A DNA stretch of 64,000 nt, from assembly GCA_900316005.1 (NCBI GenBank), contig ONBH01000006.1:1-64000 (forward strand), in the 5' to 3' direction. A program made the position numbers and the translations under genes. The notes under the pieces were generated by a model. That model was not told where the DNA came from. It made no database searches and saw only the letters and a list, made by a program, of their open reading frames with translations. The stretch comes from an uncultured Bacteroidales bacterium. Its GTDB lineage: Bacteria > Bacteroidota > Bacteroidia > Bacteroidales > Paludibacteraceae. Positions within the stretch are counted from its first letter, which is position 1. Each line of letters opens with the position of its first letter. Positions 45,262 to 54,589 of this stretch are shown piece after piece.

Positions 45262-46197
45262 TTAGTCATAGCACTGACATCCACGGTGCCATGTACCGCT
45301 GCCACCCGTACGGCTACCACCAACCATAAATGTCAGTTTCAATCCCACAAAGTACGGCATGACACGGTCACTCTTCGTGATGGCTGTCAGGTAATAAGGA
45401 TAGACCGTCGCCGAAGTGGGGTCATTCTCACTCACCACGATACGCGGCTTACTCTCTTCCGGCACAGCGATTAGGCTATTAACGCCATACTCGAAAAACA
45501 TACCAATCTTCAGTATCGTACAGGTCAGACTATTCGTACGCCTCGTTGCCAGAACGTCATAACCTATCTCTGCCATCACAGCTCCGCGCGGCAAGAGCTT
45601 GATTTCCTGCTTGCCAGAGAAGTCGTACTTACCGTAACGGTGGTCAGGCATCTCCTTGAAATCCTCACCGGCATAGCGATGGTAATCGCCACGCAGCTCG
45701 TACTGGCCGCTTGACGTTACCGACGAACGGTACGAGAAGCCCACCTTGGCGCCGAAGCCGACGTAGAATCCCTGATAGTAGTAACCCAGCAAAAGGGGCA
45801 CATCAATCGAAGTCCAACGTTGCTTGTCAGTCTGGTTAACCAGATAGTGAAAGTCCACATCCCTACCCTGATCGTCTTTACCGACCTGCGTATAGGTGAA
45901 CTCTGCAATATCGCAACTGGAGTTAAGAATCTGAATCTGCGCACCTATGCTCATCCAGAACTTTGCGCGACGGAACTCGTAACCCACTCCGCCTAAAGCG
46001 CCCCAACTGCCGTAATTGCTGACGTTCTTGATATTGGAACTGAGGGCAGAATAGCCGGCACCTACCGAGATATAACCAAAATGGTAGTTGTCGTCGCCGC
46101 GACGCTGGGCGTTCACACTCAGCGACATTACCACCAGCAGCACGAGGCTGACCATTCTACGAGCGTTTTTCCATGTACTGGGTACAGATTGTCTCAT
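45262..46197 (-). CDS. Outer-membrane beta-barrel protein
   Basis: A 311-residue protein with a cleavable signal (about residues 15-30, ending SLSVNAQ) and alternating hydrophobic strands rich in Gly and aromatic residues (FGYISVGAGYSALS, WGALGGVGYEFRRAKFWMSI, GFYVGFGAKVGFSYR), ending in a strand of barrel type. Overall similar to the PorT/OMP_b-brl class; it lacks the PorP/SprF signature. The tail GGSRTGGSGTWHRGCQCYD has two cysteines. It directly precedes the giant repeat gene by 57 bases, so it may anchor or export it; that is inference. Confidence 0.75.
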   Translation of the reverse strand: MRQSVPSTWKNARRMVSLVLLVVMSLSVNAQRRGDDNYHFGYISVGAGYSALSSNIKNVSNYGSWGALGGVGYEFRRAKFWMSIGAQIQILNSSCDIAEFTYTQVGKDDQGRDVDFHYLVNQTDKQRWTSIDVPLLLGYYYQGFYVGFGAKVGFSYRSSVTSSGQYELRGDYHRYAGEDFKEMPDHRYGKYDFSGKQEIKLLPRGAVMAEIGYDVLATRRTNSLTCTILKIGMFFEYGVNSLIAVPEESKPRIVVSENDPTSATVYPYYLTAITKSDRVMPYFVGLKLTFMVGGSRTGGSGTWHRGCQCYD

Positions 46198-46283
46198 ATC
46201 TTGCTTCTAATTTTCTGATTTCTACTTATTCGCTTTTTCCTCATGCGTACATGCGTACGTGCATATGCACACGTTTGGAGCCG

Positions 46284-46315
46284 CAAAGATACAACTTTTA
46301 TTTCAAATACACAAA
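46284..46315 (-). promoter_or_regulatory. Promoter of the barrel-giant protein operon
   Basis: Minus-strand TAtcTTTG at 46291-46284 and TTTG at 46315-46312, spacer 20. The leader of about 80 bases contains overlapping palindromes around 46242-46272 (ATGCGTAC, GTACGTGCATATGCAC) that could form a hairpin. Confidence 0.7.
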
Positions 46316-46402
46316 TTTATCTTGCATTTTTTCGCAATTTATCTCCGAATTCCAACACTTTTTCTAATCCCGCACACTCTTCGCACACACACGCACACAA
46401 AA

Positions 46403-46430
46403 AACAACAAAAAAGCGACCAAAAGGTCGC
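46403..46430 (-). terminator. Terminator of the nitroreductase-to-ridA operon
   Basis: GCGACC (46415-46420), AAAA loop, GGTCGC (46425-46430); on the minus strand it is followed by TTTTTTGTTGTTTTTT. Located about 90 bases after the ridA stop. Confidence 0.85.
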
Positions 46431-46520
46431 CATTATTATGGGATAATTTCAGTCTCTGGGAAACTGTAGAAACAGCACACCTTGCCGCCTATCCGACTCC
46501 CCGGAACCAAGAACCGAAAA

Positions 46521-46922
46521 TCACTTTCCAGCGATACAGTCAATCTCCACCAACGCACCCATCGGAAGAGCTGCTACCTGATAGCAAACACGTGCGGGAT
46601 ATGCAGGAGCAACACCCGCTTCTTTTGCAGCCGATTCAAAAACTTCAGCATAGACGGCATTCATCGGAGCGAAGTCCTTGATGTCGTTCAGGAGCACGGT
46701 TGTCTTTACAACATCCGTCAGGTTCATTCCCGCTTCTTTGAGGATGTTACTCAGGTTCGTAAGCGACTGACGGGTCTGCGCCTCAATACCCTCAGGCATC
46801 TTGCCCTCAGCAGGATTAACGGGCAGCTGACCACTTACAAATACTGTGCCGTTCAGATTGACGGCTTGGCAATAGGGTCCCACGGCCTTCGGAGCCAGCG
46901 GGGATGCAAGTACTGTTTTCAT
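46521..46922 (-). CDS. ridA: RidA family reactive enamine/imine deaminase
   Basis: Hydrolyses reactive 2-aminoacrylate-type intermediates. At 133 residues it has the RidA core with the catalytic Arg111 (YPARVCYQVAALP) and Glu126 (GALVEIDCIAG), and begins MKTVLASPLAPKAVGPYCQA. The start at 46922 is preferred to an upstream Met at 46985 that would lie inside the lplA stop region. Last gene of a seven-gene leftward run. Confidence 0.93.
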   Translation of the reverse strand: MKTVLASPLAPKAVGPYCQAVNLNGTVFVSGQLPVNPAEGKMPEGIEAQTRQSLTNLSNILKEAGMNLTDVVKTTVLLNDIKDFAPMNAVYAEVFESAAKEAGVAPAYPARVCYQVAALPMGALVEIDCIAGK

Positions 46923-46978
46923 TTTTTTCGATATTAATGATTTACGATTAGACTGATAGTATTTATAATTTACATTTT

Positions 46979-47689
46979 TTAACATCCTGCAATAAAATCA
47001 GGATCCAGGTATTCCGCTTCGATTGCATCGATTGCGCGTATCTCTTCATCGGTCAGAGAAACGGTTTCTGTTGCAAAACAGGAGGCGAGGTAGTCACGCA
47101 TATCCTCCACAGTACGGATAGCCTGCAAAGAGGGTATCGAACTAAGGTTCACCACGCGTTGGCGAACCGATTCCACACCATGTTTTTGTAGTTTCTCTCG
47201 GGTTGGCGTAATAGCCTGTTGCAACACCCCGAAATCCACATTCCATAGTAGTGTACCATGTACGATGGTGCCGGTCGGCAACGCATAACAGGCATTACCA
47301 CTCACCTTGCGTCCGTTGACCAGCACATCGTTATGTTCTGATTTTACAGTCGGATATCCCGCCTGGCTCAAGGCATGGGTCAAGAGGTCCAAATAGTGCT
47401 GAAAGACAGCCTCACTATGCGTATTATTGGTTACGTAACTAATCATCAGATTACCTCGGTCGGCATACACACAACCTCCCCCACTCTTGCGGCGGTACAT
47501 AGCTATTTCGTGCGCTTCGCAGAAGGCGGTATTGACCTCATTGAGCATCACCTGATGCCTACCGAAAATAACCGTCGGCGATACGATCCAGAAGAAAATC
47601 GTATCCTCCTTAACACGAGCGGCTACGTATTCTTCCAGCGCCAAATACCACACCAGACGCTTATTCTCAGGAACCGATATCTTTAACAT
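46979..47689 (-). CDS. lplA: Lipoate-protein ligase A family protein
   Basis: Attaches lipoate to E2 and H proteins. The catalytic-domain motifs are visible: RRKSGGGCVYADRGNLMISY and the lipoyl-AMP lysine region NDVLVNGRKVSGNACYA. At 236 residues it lacks the C-terminal accessory domain found in E. coli LplA, as in other short ligases that may need a separate partner or use lipoyl-AMP. It fits functionally with lpdA elsewhere in the window. Confidence 0.9.
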   Translation of the reverse strand: MLKISVPENKRLVWYLALEEYVAARVKEDTIFFWIVSPTVIFGRHQVMLNEVNTAFCEAHEIAMYRRKSGGGCVYADRGNLMISYVTNNTHSEAVFQHYLDLLTHALSQAGYPTVKSEHNDVLVNGRKVSGNACYALPTGTIVHGTLLWNVDFGVLQQAITPTREKLQKHGVESVRQRVVNLSSIPSLQAIRTVEDMRDYLASCFATETVSLTDEEIRAIDAIEAEYLDPDFIAGC

Positions 47690-47721
47690 AATTTAACTTT
47701 TTACACTCCTTTCCTATTCTT

Positions 47722-48990
47722 TCACACTTTCGGTTCAGGAATCTCCTTCCCCTGGCAGAAACGATGTTGTATCTGGCGGTCATCGCCCAGGTAAATATAA
47801 CGTTCCAGACGATGCTGTATTGTGTAGTTGTCGAAGTTGAGGTCCTCGTCATTTACCACCAGGGCATCAAAGGCATAACCCGGCTCAAAGGAGCCGACCT
47901 TACCGAAGAACGAACCACCGGACTTGGTTGCCAGCCAGAAAGCCTCGCTCAGGCTGAGGAACATCTCCTTATAATTGCCATGCACCCATTTGAGTTTCGA
48001 CATCTGAAGCGTATAGTGTATCACACGGAAGATGGAGAACCCACTACCGCCGGAAATATCCGAACCGAGTGCTACGGGAATACCGGCTGTCATAAAGCGA
48101 CGTATCGGAGCGATACCCGAACCGATATTGCAGTTGGATGTCGGACAATGGACTGCAAAGACCCTTTGCTTCTTCATCAGTTCGAACTCCTCCGCGGTAG
48201 GATAGCAGCAATGGGCCATGAGTGTGGGTGTCTGTCCGAACATACCATACCGATAATATGCGTCGCCGTAACAGCTCGACTCGGGTTCTAATTCCTTAAC
48301 CCATGCTATCTCCGATAGGTTCTCGCTCAGGTGCGACTGAACAGGCAGTTTGTTATCGGCAGCCATTTTTCCGAGAGCCCGCATCATCTCGGGGGTACAC
48401 GATGGTACAAAACGCGGCGTAACGATAGCCGATAGTAGCGGCATAGATGCGGTATGTTCCATCACGCGAAGCGTTCCTTTGACAGCCTCTTCGGGCGTAT
48501 TACGCAGCATATCCGGACTATTGCGGTCCATCGCTACCAAACCAATCATACCCCCCAATCCCGCCTCATGCATCAGGTCAGCCAAGAGGCAAGATGCCTC
48601 AGGATGGATGGTTGCAAATATGGCTGCACGCATCGTACCTAATTTCCATAGGTCGCGCACGAAACGGCGATACATCCGTTCGGCGTATGCCAAATCTTTA
48701 TATTTGGCTTCCTCTGGAAAAGTATAGGTATTGAGCCAGGGTATCAGCTCCATGTCCATCGCTATACCCAAGTTGCGGTACTGAGGCGCATGGATATGCA
48801 AATCGTTCATAGCCGGCATGAGCAACTGGTTGCCGTAGTTGGTAATCGGTACATCCTGATACTCCGGCGGCAGGTTCTGATAGGTTCCGATGACATTACC
48901 ATCATCACCCACTACGACATAACCGCGTTCGAGAATCTCAAACTTTTCCGGCGTGGGTGTAAAGAGTATATTAGCTCGGTATATTTGCAT
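47722..48990 (-). CDS. guaD: Guanine deaminase (amidohydrolase)
   Basis: Zinc-dependent deamination of guanine to xanthine. Metal and substrate motifs: NDLHIHAPQYRNLG, the YTFPEE segment specific to guanine deaminases, VQSHLSEN, LMAHCCYP, HCPTSNCNIGSG and ALGSDISGGSG. About 422 residues from the Met at 48990 (MQIYRANILF); an earlier Met at 49011 would double the overlap with gtrA from 20 to 41 bases. Purine-salvage role. Confidence 0.88.
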   Translation of the reverse strand: MQIYRANILFTPTPEKFEILERGYVVVGDDGNVIGTYQNLPPEYQDVPITNYGNQLLMPAMNDLHIHAPQYRNLGIAMDMELIPWLNTYTFPEEAKYKDLAYAERMYRRFVRDLWKLGTMRAAIFATIHPEASCLLADLMHEAGLGGMIGLVAMDRNSPDMLRNTPEEAVKGTLRVMEHTASMPLLSAIVTPRFVPSCTPEMMRALGKMAADNKLPVQSHLSENLSEIAWVKELEPESSCYGDAYYRYGMFGQTPTLMAHCCYPTAEEFELMKKQRVFAVHCPTSNCNIGSGIAPIRRFMTAGIPVALGSDISGGSGFSIFRVIHYTLQMSKLKWVHGNYKEMFLSLSEAFWLATKSGGSFFGKVGSFEPGYAFDALVVNDEDLNFDNYTIQHRLERYIYLGDDRQIQHRFCQGKEIPEPKV

Positions 48991-49450
48991 GGTCAACAGT
49001 TGATTCCTCACGATTTACCTGCGCGTGGGAACCTTTTTTTTTGAAGAATAGTAATAACACAAGGTAGTTAATAATACCGGCCAGAATAATCACGACGAAG
49101 CCGATATTACCGTCGTTCCAGTTCGGCAGCAGATACACCAACAACGGCAGGAAGCCAAACTGGATGACGAGGTTCAGCGCGCGCGCCAGCAGAAAGCCCA
49201 TAGCATTCTTCTTGGTGGGTTTGGTGCCAAATGTGTACCACGAACTAAGGAAATAATTTGGTATCATCTCCAGTATAAAACCGATGCCAAAGGCTACATA
49301 GTACAGCGCGGTATTCTTGGCGGGTTGCCCCAAACACCCCATCGCTCCCATAAAGAAGAGCGTCTGTACTACAGTACCCGTTAGACCGATGATGACAAAT
49401 CGCACGGCTGAACGGACGTTATCCGGCAAATAGCTGGTGAGTAGTTTCAT
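48971..49450 (-). CDS. GtrA-like membrane protein
   Basis: A 159-residue protein with four membrane helices and the GtrA/DPMS pattern (RFVIIGLTGTVVQTLFF, then NYFLSSWYTFG). Members are thought to move lipid-linked sugars across the membrane. It begins 24 bases after alaS and overlaps the guaD start. Confidence 0.85.
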   Translation of the reverse strand: MKLLTSYLPDNVRSAVRFVIIGLTGTVVQTLFFMGAMGCLGQPAKNTALYYVAFGIGFILEMIPNYFLSSWYTFGTKPTKKNAMGFLLARALNLVIQFGFLPLLVYLLPNWNDGNIGFVVIILAGIINYLVLLLFFKKKGSHAQVNREESTVDHANIPS

Positions 49451-49474
49451 CTTTCGATATCTCGAATTCTCGGA

Positions 49475-52093
49475 TTAGTCTAAAGCCTTTATTAGTTCTT
49501 CCATGGCAGCATCCAGTCCGTTCACATCACGACCACCTGCGGTAGCCATCCACGGCTGACCACCACCGCCACCTTGGATATGCTTGGCTGCAGACTTGAT
49601 CATCTGACCGGCATTCTTGCCTTCATCCACCAACGGTTGCGACAGGAATACGGCAATCATAGGTTTGCCGGCTTCTTGCGTAGCTGCTACCAACGCAAAC
49701 TTCACATCGGCAAACTTACCGCGCAATAGCGGCAGGACGCCACGAATCATCTCTGCATTATGTTCGCCCGTCAGGCGCACAAGACGAATACCGTTTCTAT
49801 CCTCTGCACGGCGGATGATTTCGTCGCGGAACTTCTCCATCTTCTCTGCCATAAACTGCTCAATCTGTTTCTTCAGACCGGCATTTTCGTCAATCGACTT
49901 ATGGATAGCGCCCAGTAGGTCGGGAGCATTATTGAGCAAGCTCTTCATGCCGTTCAGCAAATCCTGCGCCGTATAGTATAACTCGTCAGCCTTGGCTGCC
50001 GTCACAGCTTCGATACGACGTACTCCGGCAGCCACGCTGGTCTCCATCACGATACGAACAGAACCGATACGACCGGTATTAGACACGTGACATCCGCCGC
50101 ATAACTCGATGCTGTTGCCATACTTGATGACACGAACATCATCGCCGTATTTCTCGCCAAAGAGGGCCATGGCACCCATCTCCTTAGCTTTCTGAATAGG
50201 CGTATGGCGACTCTCCTCCAGCGGATAGTTGGCACGAATGAAACGGTTTGCCATTTTCTCTACCTGGCGCAACTCCTCGGGTGTCACTTTCTGGAAATGC
50301 GAGAAGTCAAATCGGAGGCTGTCAGCCGTCACAAGACTACCCTTCTGCTCCACATGCTCGCCCAGAACTTGACGCAGGCAATAATGAATGATATGCGTAG
50401 CCGTGTGGTTGCACATGATAGCTTGGCGGCGCTCGGCATCTACGGTGGCGGTTATCGGTTCTTGGTTCTCGATTCTCGGCAGTTCCTTCATGATATGCAC
50501 AGGCAGTCCGTTCTCACGTTTGGTATCCACAATCGTAAATCGTAAATCGTCCAATTGTAAATAACCTGTATCGCCTATCTCACCACCCATCTCGGCATAG
50601 AACGGGGTCTTGCTCAGTACCACCTGGTAGAACTCTTTGCCCTTCTGACTCACCTTGCGGTAACGCAGAATCTTGGTCTCGCAACTGAGCTCGTCGTAGC
50701 CCACAAACTCCGTCTCTCCTTCGCCGAGAACAGTCCAGTCACCCAGTTCCTGTTTATTGGCGCTACGTCCCATCTCTTTCTGGTGTTCCAAAGCGCGGTT
50801 ATACTCTTCTTCGTTGGTAGTCATGCCGTTCTCGCGGAGGATCAGTTCCGTTAGGTCGAGCGGGAAGCCGTACGTATCTTTTAGCGTGAATACATCCACG
50901 CCGCTTATCTCCGTCTTGCCGGCTTTGCGAGCGTCGGCTATCAGTTTATCCAGTAGCGATATACCCTTATCAAGCGTGCGCAGAAAGGCTTCCTCCTCGG
51001 CTTTGATGACGGGTGTAATCTGATGTTCTTGTTTGACCAGTTCGGGATATGCCTCGCCCATATCGGCAATAAGTTGCGGAACCAGTTTGTAGAGGAACGC
51101 CTCGCGTTGGTTCAGGAAGGTATAACCATAGCGAACGGCACGACGCAGAATACGACGGATCACGTATCCGGCCTTCTCGTTGCTGGGCAACTGGCCGTCG
51201 GCGATGGCGAACGCGATGGTACGGATATGGTCGGCTATAACGCGCATAGCGACATCCGTTTTCTCTTTCTGGCCGTATGTGCTGCCCGTCAACTCGCCTA
51301 TCTTCTTCAGCATCGGCTGGAACACATCGGTATCATAGTTCGATTGTTTGCCCTGCAAGGTACGCACCAGACGCTCAAAGCCCATACCGGTATCTATAAC
51401 CTTCTTCGCCAACGGTTCAAGCGTTCCATCCGCTTTGCGGTTGAACTGCATGAAGACGATGTTCCATATCTCGATGACCTGCGGATGATCTTTGTTGACC
51501 AACTCGCGGCCGAGCGTTTGGCGTTTCTCCTCTTCGCTACGGCTGTCCACATGAATCTCCGAGCAGGGTCCACATGGCCCTGTCTCACCCATCTCCCAGA
51601 AGTTGTCATGCTTATTACCGTTGATGATATGGTCTTTGGGCAGATGTTTCTCCCAGATGGACGCAGCCTCGTTGTCGCGTTCCAGTCCCTCCTGAGGATT
51701 ACCCTCAAAGACGGTTGCGTATAGGTTCGACGGGTCTATCTTCAGCACATCCACAATATACTCCCACGCCATGTCGATAGCCTCCTGTTTGAAGTAGTCG
51801 CCAAACGACCAGTTACCCAACATCTCAAACATGGTGTGATGGTAGGTATCGTGGCCCACTTCCTCCAGGTCGTTGTGCTTGCCGCTCACGCGCAGACATT
51901 TCTGGCTGTCGCAGGCGCGCGGGAACTGAATTGGGTCGTTGCCCAAGATGATATTCTTAAATTGGTTCATTCCGGCGTTGGTAAACATCAACGTCGGGTC
52001 ATCCTTAATGACCATCGGAGCCGAGGGTACTACACGGTGGTTCTTAGAGGCAAAATAGTCCAGAAAGGACTTACGTATTTCTTTACTTGTCAT
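49475..52093 (-). CDS. alaS: Alanyl-tRNA synthetase
   Basis: Charges tRNA-Ala. The catalytic domain begins [19 protein letters not shown]; the editing domain has [16 protein letters not shown] and the zinc-site cysteines in [15 protein letters not shown]; the C-terminal domain ends in the Gly-rich [14 protein letters not shown] segment. At 872 residues it is complete. Its start overlaps the pdxA stop by 11 bases. Confidence 0.97.
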   Translation of the reverse strand: MTSKEIRKSFLDYFASKNHRVVPSAPMVIKDDPTLMFTNAGMNQFKNIILGNDPIQFPRACDSQKCLRVSGKHNDLEEVGHDTYHHTMFEMLGNWSFGDYFKQEAIDMAWEYIVDVLKIDPSNLYATVFEGNPQEGLERDNEAASIWEKHLPKDHIINGNKHDNFWEMGETGPCGPCSEIHVDSRSEEEKRQTLGRELVNKDHPQVIEIWNIVFMQFNRKADGTLEPLAKKVIDTGMGFERLVRTLQGKQSNYDTDVFQPMLKKIGELTGSTYGQKEKTDVAMRVIADHIRTIAFAIADGQLPSNEKAGYVIRRILRRAVRYGYTFLNQREAFLYKLVPQLIADMGEAYPELVKQEHQITPVIKAEEEAFLRTLDKGISLLDKLIADARKAGKTEISGVDVFTLKDTYGFPLDLTELILRENGMTTNEEEYNRALEHQKEMGRSANKQELGDWTVLGEGETEFVGYDELSCETKILRYRKVSQKGKEFYQVVLSKTPFYAEMGGEIGDTGYLQLDDLRFTIVDTKRENGLPVHIMKELPRIENQEPITATVDAERRQAIMCNHTATHIIHYCLRQVLGEHVEQKGSLVTADSLRFDFSHFQKVTPEELRQVEKMANRFIRANYPLEESRHTPIQKAKEMGAMALFGEKYGDDVRVIKYGNSIELCGGCHVSNTGRIGSVRIVMETSVAAGVRRIEAVTAAKADELYYTAQDLLNGMKSLLNNAPDLLGAIHKSIDENAGLKKQIEQFMAEKMEKFRDEIIRRAEDRNGIRLVRLTGEHNAEMIRGVLPLLRGKFADVKFALVAATQEAGKPMIAVFLSQPLVDEGKNAGQMIKSAAKHIQGGGGGQPWMATAGGRDVNGLDAAMEELIKALD

Positions 52094-53195
52094 TATTTTC
52101 GGTGGGGTTTAAGAAGTTCAAATTTTTCGGTTGACGGTTCTCGCGTTCGGGGCGCTTGTCCTCAAAGGGCAGCGGGTCTTTGACCAGTTCCTTGCTTTCC
52201 GCGCGCGTGCGCAATAAATCTATAGCCATATATAGCGCGTGCGCGAAGCTCTGCGCATTAGCGGTATTCTTACCTGCGTGGTCGTAGGCTGTACCGTGGT
52301 CGGGCGAGGTGCGGATGATATCCAAGCCGGCGGTAAAGTTAACGCCGTTCATATCCAGACTCTTGAAGGGGATGAGGCCCTGGTCATGGTACATAGCCAA
52401 CACGGCATCAAAATGCACATACTTGCCTGCGCCAAAGAAACCATCTGCAGAATACGGACCAAAAGCCCATATACCTTGTTCGTTAGCTTTGCGTAGCGCC
52501 GGAATGATGATCTCCTGTTCCTCCGTACCCAACAAACCATTATCGCCGGCATGGGGATTGAGAGCAAGAACGGCTATGCGCGGCTTACGCACCATAAAGT
52601 CGGTCTGCAAGGTTCTGTTCAGCACATCCAGTTTGTGCAGAATACGTTCCTCCGTTACCATCTCCGGTACCTTGCAAAGGGGCACATGGTTGCATACCAA
52701 CGCCACACGCATCATCTCGCTCACCATCATCATCAGACTGTCGCCACCATGACCGAACTGTTGGGTTAGGTACTCGGTATGACCTGAGAAGCGGAATGTC
52801 TCGCTTTGGATATTCTCTTTGTTGATAGGTGCGGTCACCAGGGCATCCACCAACCCTTCCTTCAGGTCGTTGGTGGCACGCTCCAGGCTCAGATACGAAG
52901 CCTTGCCTGCCTCGGGCGTGGACTCGCCCAAGTTTACCGGCGTGTCATCCGGGTAACAGGTTATCAGGTTCAGCCGTCCGTCCTTAGCCTCGCGGGGGGA
53001 CTGTATTAGGTTGAACTGCAGGTTGTGATACTCTTCATCCATCGTCTGCAGATGGACACGTGCTATCTTGGCGTTGCCATATACTATCGGCTTGCATATC
53101 TCGCAGATATGCGGGTCTGCGATACCTTTCAGCAGTATCTCGTAACCCACTCCGTTGATATCTCCCGCCGTTATGGCGATTATTGGTTTACTCAT
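52083..53195 (-). CDS. pdxA: 4-hydroxythreonine-4-phosphate dehydrogenase
   Basis: Oxidises 4-phosphohydroxy-L-threonine in the DXP-dependent pyridoxal phosphate pathway. Family segments: [38 protein letters not shown] with a metal-binding His, and [19 protein letters not shown]. The 370-residue length includes a charged C-terminal extension ([14 protein letters not shown]) that overlaps the alaS start. Confidence 0.94.
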   Translation of the reverse strand: MSKPIIAITAGDINGVGYEILLKGIADPHICEICKPIVYGNAKIARVHLQTMDEEYHNLQFNLIQSPREAKDGRLNLITCYPDDTPVNLGESTPEAGKASYLSLERATNDLKEGLVDALVTAPINKENIQSETFRFSGHTEYLTQQFGHGGDSLMMMVSEMMRVALVCNHVPLCKVPEMVTEERILHKLDVLNRTLQTDFMVRKPRIAVLALNPHAGDNGLLGTEEQEIIIPALRKANEQGIWAFGPYSADGFFGAGKYVHFDAVLAMYHDQGLIPFKSLDMNGVNFTAGLDIIRTSPDHGTAYDHAGKNTANAQSFAHALYMAIDLLRTRAESKELVKDPLPFEDKRPERENRQPKNLNFLNPTENNDK

Positions 53196-53219
53196 GTATG
53201 ATTAGTAATTTATAGGATT

Positions 53220-53726
53220 CTATGCTTCGTGTACCTTATTATATAATAGTTTCTCGGGGTCGTAAGGTTTGCGTTCCTCATCTTTGTAGCCCAGGGCGAT
53301 GACGCATAATACCGTCAGGTTGTCGGGGATGCCGGCTTGCTCCTTGACGAGTCTCTCCGAGTCTTCGCGCTCATACACGTGGCACCAACACGAACCCAGG
53401 CCCTGCTCCGTAGCCGCCAGCATGATATGCTCAGCTGCTATCGACCCGTCGCACATCCACGTATCGGACACCTGCGTATCCAGCGCCACAACGATAGCGG
53501 CACTTGCCGTCGACATCATGCCGCTCCCGTACGTCTTGCAGGCTGCCAGACTGTGAATCTTCTCCGCATCTTGCATCACGTAGAACTCCCACGGGTTCAG
53601 CCGCTTACCCGCGGGCGACATCAGGGCACAACGCAGGATATAATCTATTTTCTCTTTTTCTACCGAGCGGTCGGTAAACTTACGTATCGAACGACGCTCA
53701 CGACAAAGTTGCTCAAAACTTTCCAT
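53220..53726 (-). CDS. Nitroreductase family protein
   Basis: A 168-residue FMN-dependent oxidoreductase. The N-terminal ERRSIRKFTDRSVEKEKIDY and ALMSPAGKRLNPWEFYV form the FMN-phosphate binding region, and GLGSCWCHVYEREDSE is the central helix segment. The substrate is unknown. First gene of the operon that runs through pdxA and alaS to ridA. Confidence 0.9.
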   Translation of the reverse strand: MESFEQLCRERRSIRKFTDRSVEKEKIDYILRCALMSPAGKRLNPWEFYVMQDAEKIHSLAACKTYGSGMMSTASAAIVVALDTQVSDTWMCDGSIAAEHIMLAATEQGLGSCWCHVYEREDSERLVKEQAGIPDNLTVLCVIALGYKDEERKPYDPEKLLYNKVHEA

Positions 53727-53754
53727 TTTTAGGCGTAATTTACAAAAAACGCTG

Positions 53755-53785
53755 CAAAGTTACGACTTTTTTTTGATATTTCAAA
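53755..53785 (-). promoter_or_regulatory. Promoter of the nitroreductase-to-ridA operon
   Basis: Minus-strand TAacTTTG at 53762-53755 and TTTG at 53785-53782, spacer 19. Divergent from the tRNA-Ser promoter 30 bases away. Confidence 0.75.
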
Positions 53786-53812
53786 GGATAAAGTGATTTT
53801 TTTGCAAAAAAA

Positions 53813-53844
53813 TTTGCACATGTCAAAAAAAAGCAGTACTTTTG
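53813..53844 (+). promoter_or_regulatory. Promoter of tRNA-Ser
   Basis: TTTG at 53813-53816 and TActTTTG at 53837-53844, spacer 20. Bases GCAGTAC..TTTGCAGCCGCTTTTGA are shared with the tRNA-Gln promoter. The predicted transcript carries a leader of about 150 bases before the tRNA. Confidence 0.75.
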
Positions 53845-53893
53845 CAGCCGCTTTTGAGAAATCGTACATCGTACATTCGTACATTGTCCTTTT

Positions 53894-54003
53894 CTCGGGG
53901 CCCCAAAAGCTCTGCAAGAGTTTTTGGGGAGAGCAGAGGCACAAGTCGCCTGTCAATGGAGCGTAAGCGGTATTGACCATCGCGACCTTGTTGCCGAACG
54001 CGA
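53894..54003 (-). repeat. Dispersed structured element, copy A
   Basis: The minus strand from 54003 to 53894 aligns with 18394-18500. It ends in the hairpin CCCCAAAA-CTCT-TGC-AGAG-TTTTGGGG followed by CCCC. The 5' end of the element abuts the 5' end of tRNA-Ser, so it occupies the tRNA leader in antisense orientation. Confidence 0.6.
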
Positions 54004-54004
54004 G

Positions 54005-54093
54005 GGAAAGTTGTCTGAGTGGTCGAAAGAGCCACACTCGAAATGTGGTGTACGCATTACGTCGTACCGGGGGTTCGAATCCCTCACTTTCCG
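54005..54093 (+). tRNA. tRNA-Ser (anticodon CGA)
   Basis: Acceptor arms GGAAAGT (54005-54011) and ACTTTCC (54086-54092) with discriminator G. The anticodon arm CCACA-CTCGAAA-TGTGG gives anticodon CGA, reading UCG. A long variable arm (GTACG/CGTAC) marks it as type II, and the T arm has the usual GGTTCGAAT. CCA is not encoded. Confidence 0.95.
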
Positions 54094-54132
54094 CAAGCGG
54101 AAAGCTCGGGAAACCGAGCGGACACATAAGAA

Positions 54133-54158
54133 AAATGAGAGTCTTTGGGCTCTCATTT
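54133..54158 (+). terminator. Terminator of tRNA-Ser
   Basis: AAATGAGAG (54133-54141), an 8-base loop, CTCTCATTT (54150-54158), then AT-rich sequence. Confidence 0.75.
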
Positions 54159-54245
54159 ATATTTGTACGTCATCCCTCACTTCCCGCAGCAAAGCACACA
54201 ATAGATTGACAAAATAGCCTTTATGGATTAAAATCTGCGATTTTT

Positions 54246-54277
54246 TTTGCATATGTCCCAAAAAAACTGTACCTTTG
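54246..54277 (+). promoter_or_regulatory. Promoter of tatAC
   Basis: TTTG at 54246-54249 and TAccTTTG at 54270-54277, spacer 20. Start site near 54284; the leader to the tatA ATG at 54377 is about 93 bases. Confidence 0.75.
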
Positions 54278-54376
54278 CAAGCGGAAAACTATTGTTCACC
54301 CATTCCGAACAATACCGCATGGCCAAATAGTACTACCAAACCAAGCAAAAACAAAAGGAATAACGATACAAGACCT

Positions 54377-54589
54377 ATGACTCTATTATTTATCGGAACT
54401 ATCGGAACGACTGAAATTATCGTCATCGCCCTCATCATCCTGTTGCTCTTCGGCGGCGCCAAGCTGCCCGCTTTGATGCGTGGACTGGGTAAGGGTGTCA
54501 AGGAATTCAAGGACGAGGTAGCCGGTAACGGTACCAAACCCGAGGATGCCGACAGCAAACCTGAAGCCGACAACAAGGACCGGAAATGA
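54377..54589 (+). CDS. tatA: Twin-arginine translocase subunit TatA
   Basis: A 70-residue protein: short periplasmic start, one membrane helix (IIVIALIILLLF), the FGGAKLPALMRGLGKGVKEF hinge and amphipathic helix, then a charged tail. The ATG at 54377 (MTLLFIGTIGTTE) is chosen; an ORF reading back to 54275 overlaps the promoter. Pore-forming component of the Tat export system. The stop overlaps the tatC ATG by four bases. Confidence 0.93.
   Translation: MTLLFIGTIGTTEIIVIALIILLLFGGAKLPALMRGLGKGVKEFKDEVAGNGTKPEDADSKPEADNKDRK

Noticed and set aside
45262..46197. PorP/SprF-type type IX secretion partner of the giant protein
   Set aside because: Size and position fit, but the typical PorP/SprF N-terminal signature is absent; kept as a generic outer-membrane barrel.
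53729..54127. Leftward 132-codon frame over the tRNA-Ser gene
   Set aside because: It is the antisense of the tRNA and of the dispersed element; frames of this kind over tRNA-Ser are known annotation artefacts.
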